Of a DNA stretch of 64,000 bases, positions 61,645 through 64,000 are shown one piece after another (position 1 is the first letter of the stretch; the number at the start of each line of letters is the position of its first letter). The stretch is taken from assembly GCF_001544975.2 (NCBI RefSeq), contig NZ_FCOG02000027.1, positions 1 to 64,000 on the forward strand, written 5' to 3'. The notes beneath the pieces were generated by a model that worked only from the letters and a program-made list of their open reading frames with translations, ran no database searches and was not told the DNA's origin. This stretch comes from Caballeronia arationis. Lineage in GTDB: Bacteria > Pseudomonadota > Gammaproteobacteria > Burkholderiales > Burkholderiaceae. The translations under genes and the position numbers were made by a program.

Positions 61645-62247
61645 AACTTGTTTTCTTAGTGGTCTATTAGCTCTGCCCCTGTCCGGGGCGGGACTTACTT
61701 TCTTTGCTGCTGCAAAGAAAGTAAGCAAAGAAAGCAGCTTTTTCAGGCAACAGTCTTAGGACGGCAACGCACTGGCAATACCGATTGGCCCAGCCCCTAA
61801 GTGTCGCCCTCAAACATCCACGGGGCTTGGCGCGCGGCACGCACTGTGTCATCGCACAGTGAACGTATTGGCACAGCAGTCATTCATCCGTTTTCGCTTC
61901 GCTGGACGAGAGGTACATCCAGTCGCGCAGTTGAGCTTCGCGGTCGAGGTTGCAATTCGCTGGTTTTCAATTGTGCCCGTCGTCCGAGCGAAGCGCGGAC
62001 GGATCGGAACGTAGCGCATACCGCTCTGTTGAAGTTTTAGAGGTGTCAGTGCGTGCCGCGCACCAAGCCGCGTCGATGTTTGAGGGCGACACTTAGGCGC
62101 TGGGCCACTCGGTAATGCTAGTGCGTTGACGTGTTGTGACTGCTGCCAGAAAAGCTGCTTTCTTTGCTTACTTTCTTTGCAGCAAGAAAGAAAGTAAGTC
62201 CCGCCCCGGACAGGGGCAGAGCTAATAGACCACTAAGAAAACAAGTT
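61645..62247. repeat. Palindromic (inverted-repeat) element, about 600 bp
   Basis: Two arms of about 200 bp (61645-61846 and 62047-62247) are imperfect reverse complements, flanking a 200-bp centre that itself has a partial inverted repeat (61884-61909 with 61980-62005). Arms begin AACTTGTTTTCTTAGTGG and include GCCCCTGTCCGGGGCGGGAC. Each arm also carries a hairpin; the left one pairs 61694-61707 with 61712-61725. No transposase, open frame or obvious target duplication is seen. It may be a MITE-like mobile palindrome or a structural/RNA element. It splits the cytochrome genes from the aldehyde dehydrogenase gene. Confidence 0.82.
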
Positions 62248-62312
62248 TCGAGTGAAATCGCAGGACGCATCAAACGGTGTTCAAAGACAAGACCACCTCA
62301 AAGGAGACAAAC

Positions 62313-63824
62313 ATGACTGACCACAAAACGCATCCACTCGCGATGCTCGACAAGACGCGCGCGTTCATCGCGGCAGAAAAGCGCATGCTGATCGACGGCG
62401 CGTGGCACGCAAGCACGAGCGGCGAAACGATCGACGTGACCAATCCCGCCGATGGCAGCGTGCTGTGCCGCGTGCCGGCCGCGCATGAAGCGGACGTCGA
62501 CCGCGCGGTGCAGGCCGCGCGCCGCGCCTTCGACGATTCCCCGTGGTCGCGCATGAAGCCGAGCGACCGCGAGCGCCTCTTGCTGCGCGCCGCCGACGCG
62601 ATCGAAGCAAACGCCCGCGAATTCGCGGAACTCGAAGCGCTCGACAATGGCAAGCCGGTGGCGGTGGCCGAAGCACTCGACGTGTCGATGGCTTCGCATT
62701 GCTTTCGCTACATGGCCGGCTGGGCGACGAAGATCGAAGGCAGCACCGTCGACGCATCGATTCCATACAGCCCGTCGAATGCGTTCTTCGCCTATACAAG
62801 GAAGGAAGCGGTCGGCGTGGTCGGCGCGATCATTCCCTGGAATTTCCCGCTGCTGATGGCCGCATGGAAGCTCGCGCCCGCGCTCGCCGCCGGCTGTACC
62901 GTCGTGCTCAAACCCGCCGAAGACACGCCGCTCTCCGCGCTGCGACTCGGCGAATTGCTGACCGAAACCGGCTTCCCGGCGGGCGTCATCAACATCGTCA
63001 CGGGCTACGGCAGGACCGCCGGCGCCGCGCTGGCTGCGCACCCGGGCCTCGACAAGATCGCATTCACCGGCTCGACGCCGACCGGCAAGGCCATCGGCCA
63101 TGCCGCGCTCGACAACATGACGCGCATGTCGCTCGAACTCGGCGGCAAGTCGCCGGTAATCGTGCTGCCCGACGTCGATATCGACAAGGCGGCCGAAGGC
63201 GTCGCCAACGCGATCTTCTTCAACTCGGGACAGGTCTGCACCGCGGGCTCGCGCGTCTATGTGCACGACAAGGTGTTCGATCGAGTGATGGAACGCGTGG
63301 CCGCGATCGCCAAGTCGATGAAGATCGGCCCGGGCCTCGATCCCTCGACACAGATCGGGCCGCTCGTGTCGGCGCGGCAACTCGATCGCGTGCTCGGCTA
63401 TATCGACGCGGGCCACACCGAAGGCGCGCGCGCGATCACGGGCGGCAAGCGAGGCGAGGGCGCGGGATTTTTCGTCGAGCCGACCGTGCTCGTCGATACC
63501 GATCATTCGATGCGCGTCGTGCGCGAGGAGATCTTCGGACCGGTGCTGGTCGCGATGCGCTTCAAGGACACGGACGCGGTCGTCGCGCAGGCCAACGATA
63601 CGCCTTACGGTCTCGGTGCGAGCATCTGGTCGAACGATCTGTCGGCGGTGCACAAGCTCATTCCGCGCATCAAGGCGGGCACGGTGTGGGTCAACTGCCA
63701 CTCGCTGCTCGACAACGCGATGCCCTTCGGCGGCTTCAAGCAGTCGGGCTTCGGGCGTGAACTCGGCCGCGCCGCGCTCGACATGTACACCGAAACGAAA
63801 TCGGTGCTCATCAACCATGCGTGA
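62313..63824 (+). CDS. Aldehyde dehydrogenase, probably phenylacetaldehyde-type
   Basis: A 503-aa NAD-dependent aldehyde dehydrogenase. Catalytic Cys is in 'NSGQVCTAGSRVYVH', general-base Glu in 'MSLELGGKSPVIVLPDVDID', cofactor Lys in 'CTVVLKPAEDTPLSALRLGE', and 'GFKQSGFGRELGRAALDMYT' is near the end. The sequence style resembles phenylacetaldehyde dehydrogenases (FeaB/StyD), which would oxidise the aldehyde made by the amine dehydrogenase. AAGGAG precedes ATG 62313. The palindromic element separates it from the cytochromes, so it may have its own promoter. Confidence 0.88.
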   Translation: MTDHKTHPLAMLDKTRAFIAAEKRMLIDGAWHASTSGETIDVTNPADGSVLCRVPAAHEADVDRAVQAARRAFDDSPWSRMKPSDRERLLLRAADAIEANAREFAELEALDNGKPVAVAEALDVSMASHCFRYMAGWATKIEGSTVDASIPYSPSNAFFAYTRKEAVGVVGAIIPWNFPLLMAAWKLAPALAAGCTVVLKPAEDTPLSALRLGELLTETGFPAGVINIVTGYGRTAGAALAAHPGLDKIAFTGSTPTGKAIGHAALDNMTRMSLELGGKSPVIVLPDVDIDKAAEGVANAIFFNSGQVCTAGSRVYVHDKVFDRVMERVAAIAKSMKIGPGLDPSTQIGPLVSARQLDRVLGYIDAGHTEGARAITGGKRGEGAGFFVEPTVLVDTDHSMRVVREEIFGPVLVAMRFKDTDAVVAQANDTPYGLGASIWSNDLSAVHKLIPRIKAGTVWVNCHSLLDNAMPFGGFKQSGFGRELGRAALDMYTETKSVLINHA

Positions 63825-63834
63825 GATCGGACGA

Positions 63835-64000
63835 ATGAAGAAACGCTTGCTGGCCGCCGCGCTCCTCGGCGCCTCCACGTATGCATCGGCCCAGAGTTCG
63901 GTGACGCTCTACGGCACCGTCGATGGCGCGATCACCTACACGAGCAGCCAGCAGTTCACGCGCGCCGACGGCAGCATCGGCGCGGGACACGGCTGGGCAA
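63835..64000 (+). CDS. Gram-negative porin, 5' part (cut by window edge)
   Basis: Starting at ATG 63835 it reads a signal peptide 'MKKRLLAAALLGASTYASAQ' followed by 'SSVTLYGTVDGAITYTSSQQ', the standard N-terminus of Burkholderia porins. The gene continues past the window. It lies 10 bp after the aldehyde dehydrogenase stop, so it is probably in the same operon and may admit aromatic amines or other substrates of the pathway. Confidence 0.9.
   Translation, partial: MKKRLLAAALLGASTYASAQSSVTLYGTVDGAITYTSSQQFTRADGSIGAGHGWA

Noticed and set aside
61604-62312. Coding gene in the cytochrome-to-aldehyde-dehydrogenase gap
   Set aside because: Short frames at 61667-61852 and 61801-62040 lie inside the palindromic element, are Arg-rich and have no ribosome site.
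62298-63878. 526-codon minus-strand open frame
   Set aside because: Antisense shadow of the aldehyde dehydrogenase gene; Arg/His/Asp-rich with no motif.

Overview
The window is high-GC chromosomal DNA from a beta-proteobacterium of the Burkholderia / Paraburkholderia / Caballeronia group. This is inferred from the strong GC bias at third codon positions, two Burkholderia-type Gram-negative porins, a PenA-like class A beta-lactamase, an ssu sulfonate operon ending in a small molybdopterin-binding protein, and many small proteins of unknown function typical of that group. Two tRNA genes (initiator tRNA-fMet and tRNA-His) are present. There is no CRISPR array, rRNA operon, transposase gene or phage module.

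Layout. 0-6 kb: tRNA-fMet beside a remnant of a trimeric autotransporter anchor, then small housekeeping and unknown genes, an SMR efflux pump, a TetR regulator and a 3-hydroxyisobutyryl-CoA hydrolase. 6.6-10.5 kb: sulfonate operon ssuE-D-C-B-mop, with no ssuA. 11-14.4 kb: dusA, tRNA-His, a RibD/DHFR-like gene broken by one in-frame stop, and a class I fructose-bisphosphate aldolase. 14.9-23.4 kb: the whole potassium system (34-aa peptide, kdpF, A, B, C, D, E), with a strong candidate KdpE operator upstream. 24.9-26.7 kb: an Lrp regulator and a saccharopine/lysine dehydrogenase family enzyme. 26.7-38.8 kb: a zeta-toxin-like P-loop ATPase, a CPA1 antiporter, a flavin disulfide oxidoreductase, MFS, DMT and LysE transporters, a PRC-barrel lipoprotein, an ankyrin protein, a methyltransferase, LysR and a Rieske oxygenase. 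39-44 kb: a porin, an unassigned stretch and several small or secreted proteins. 44.5-50.4 kb: a tripartite RND efflux operon. 50.4-56.4 kb: a D-amino-acid dehydrogenase, a frameshifted SRPBCC gene, a Vat-type acetyltransferase beside a class A beta-lactamase, and a Tat-exported amidase divergent from a LysR gene. 56.5-64 kb: an AraC regulator, an aromatic amine dehydrogenase cluster (aauB-E-D-A plus two c-type cytochromes), a 600-bp palindromic element, an aldehyde dehydrogenase and a second porin cut by the window edge.

How genes work together. The last 7.5 kb read as one catabolic unit: a periplasmic TTQ enzyme oxidises aralkylamines to aldehydes, its electrons pass to small cytochromes c, and the aldehyde is oxidised by the downstream dehydrogenase. 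The kdp genes form an overlapping structural and two-component block. The ssu genes form a desulfonation and uptake operon that must borrow a binding protein from elsewhere.

The most notable unexplained signal is a 54-nt hairpin unit. It occurs once directly before the Shine-Dalgarno of the lysine/saccharopine dehydrogenase gene and twice in tandem directly before the Shine-Dalgarno of the AraC gene, with identical spacing. It looks like a shared post-transcriptional control element. The 600-bp palindrome at 61.6-62.2 kb is the second.
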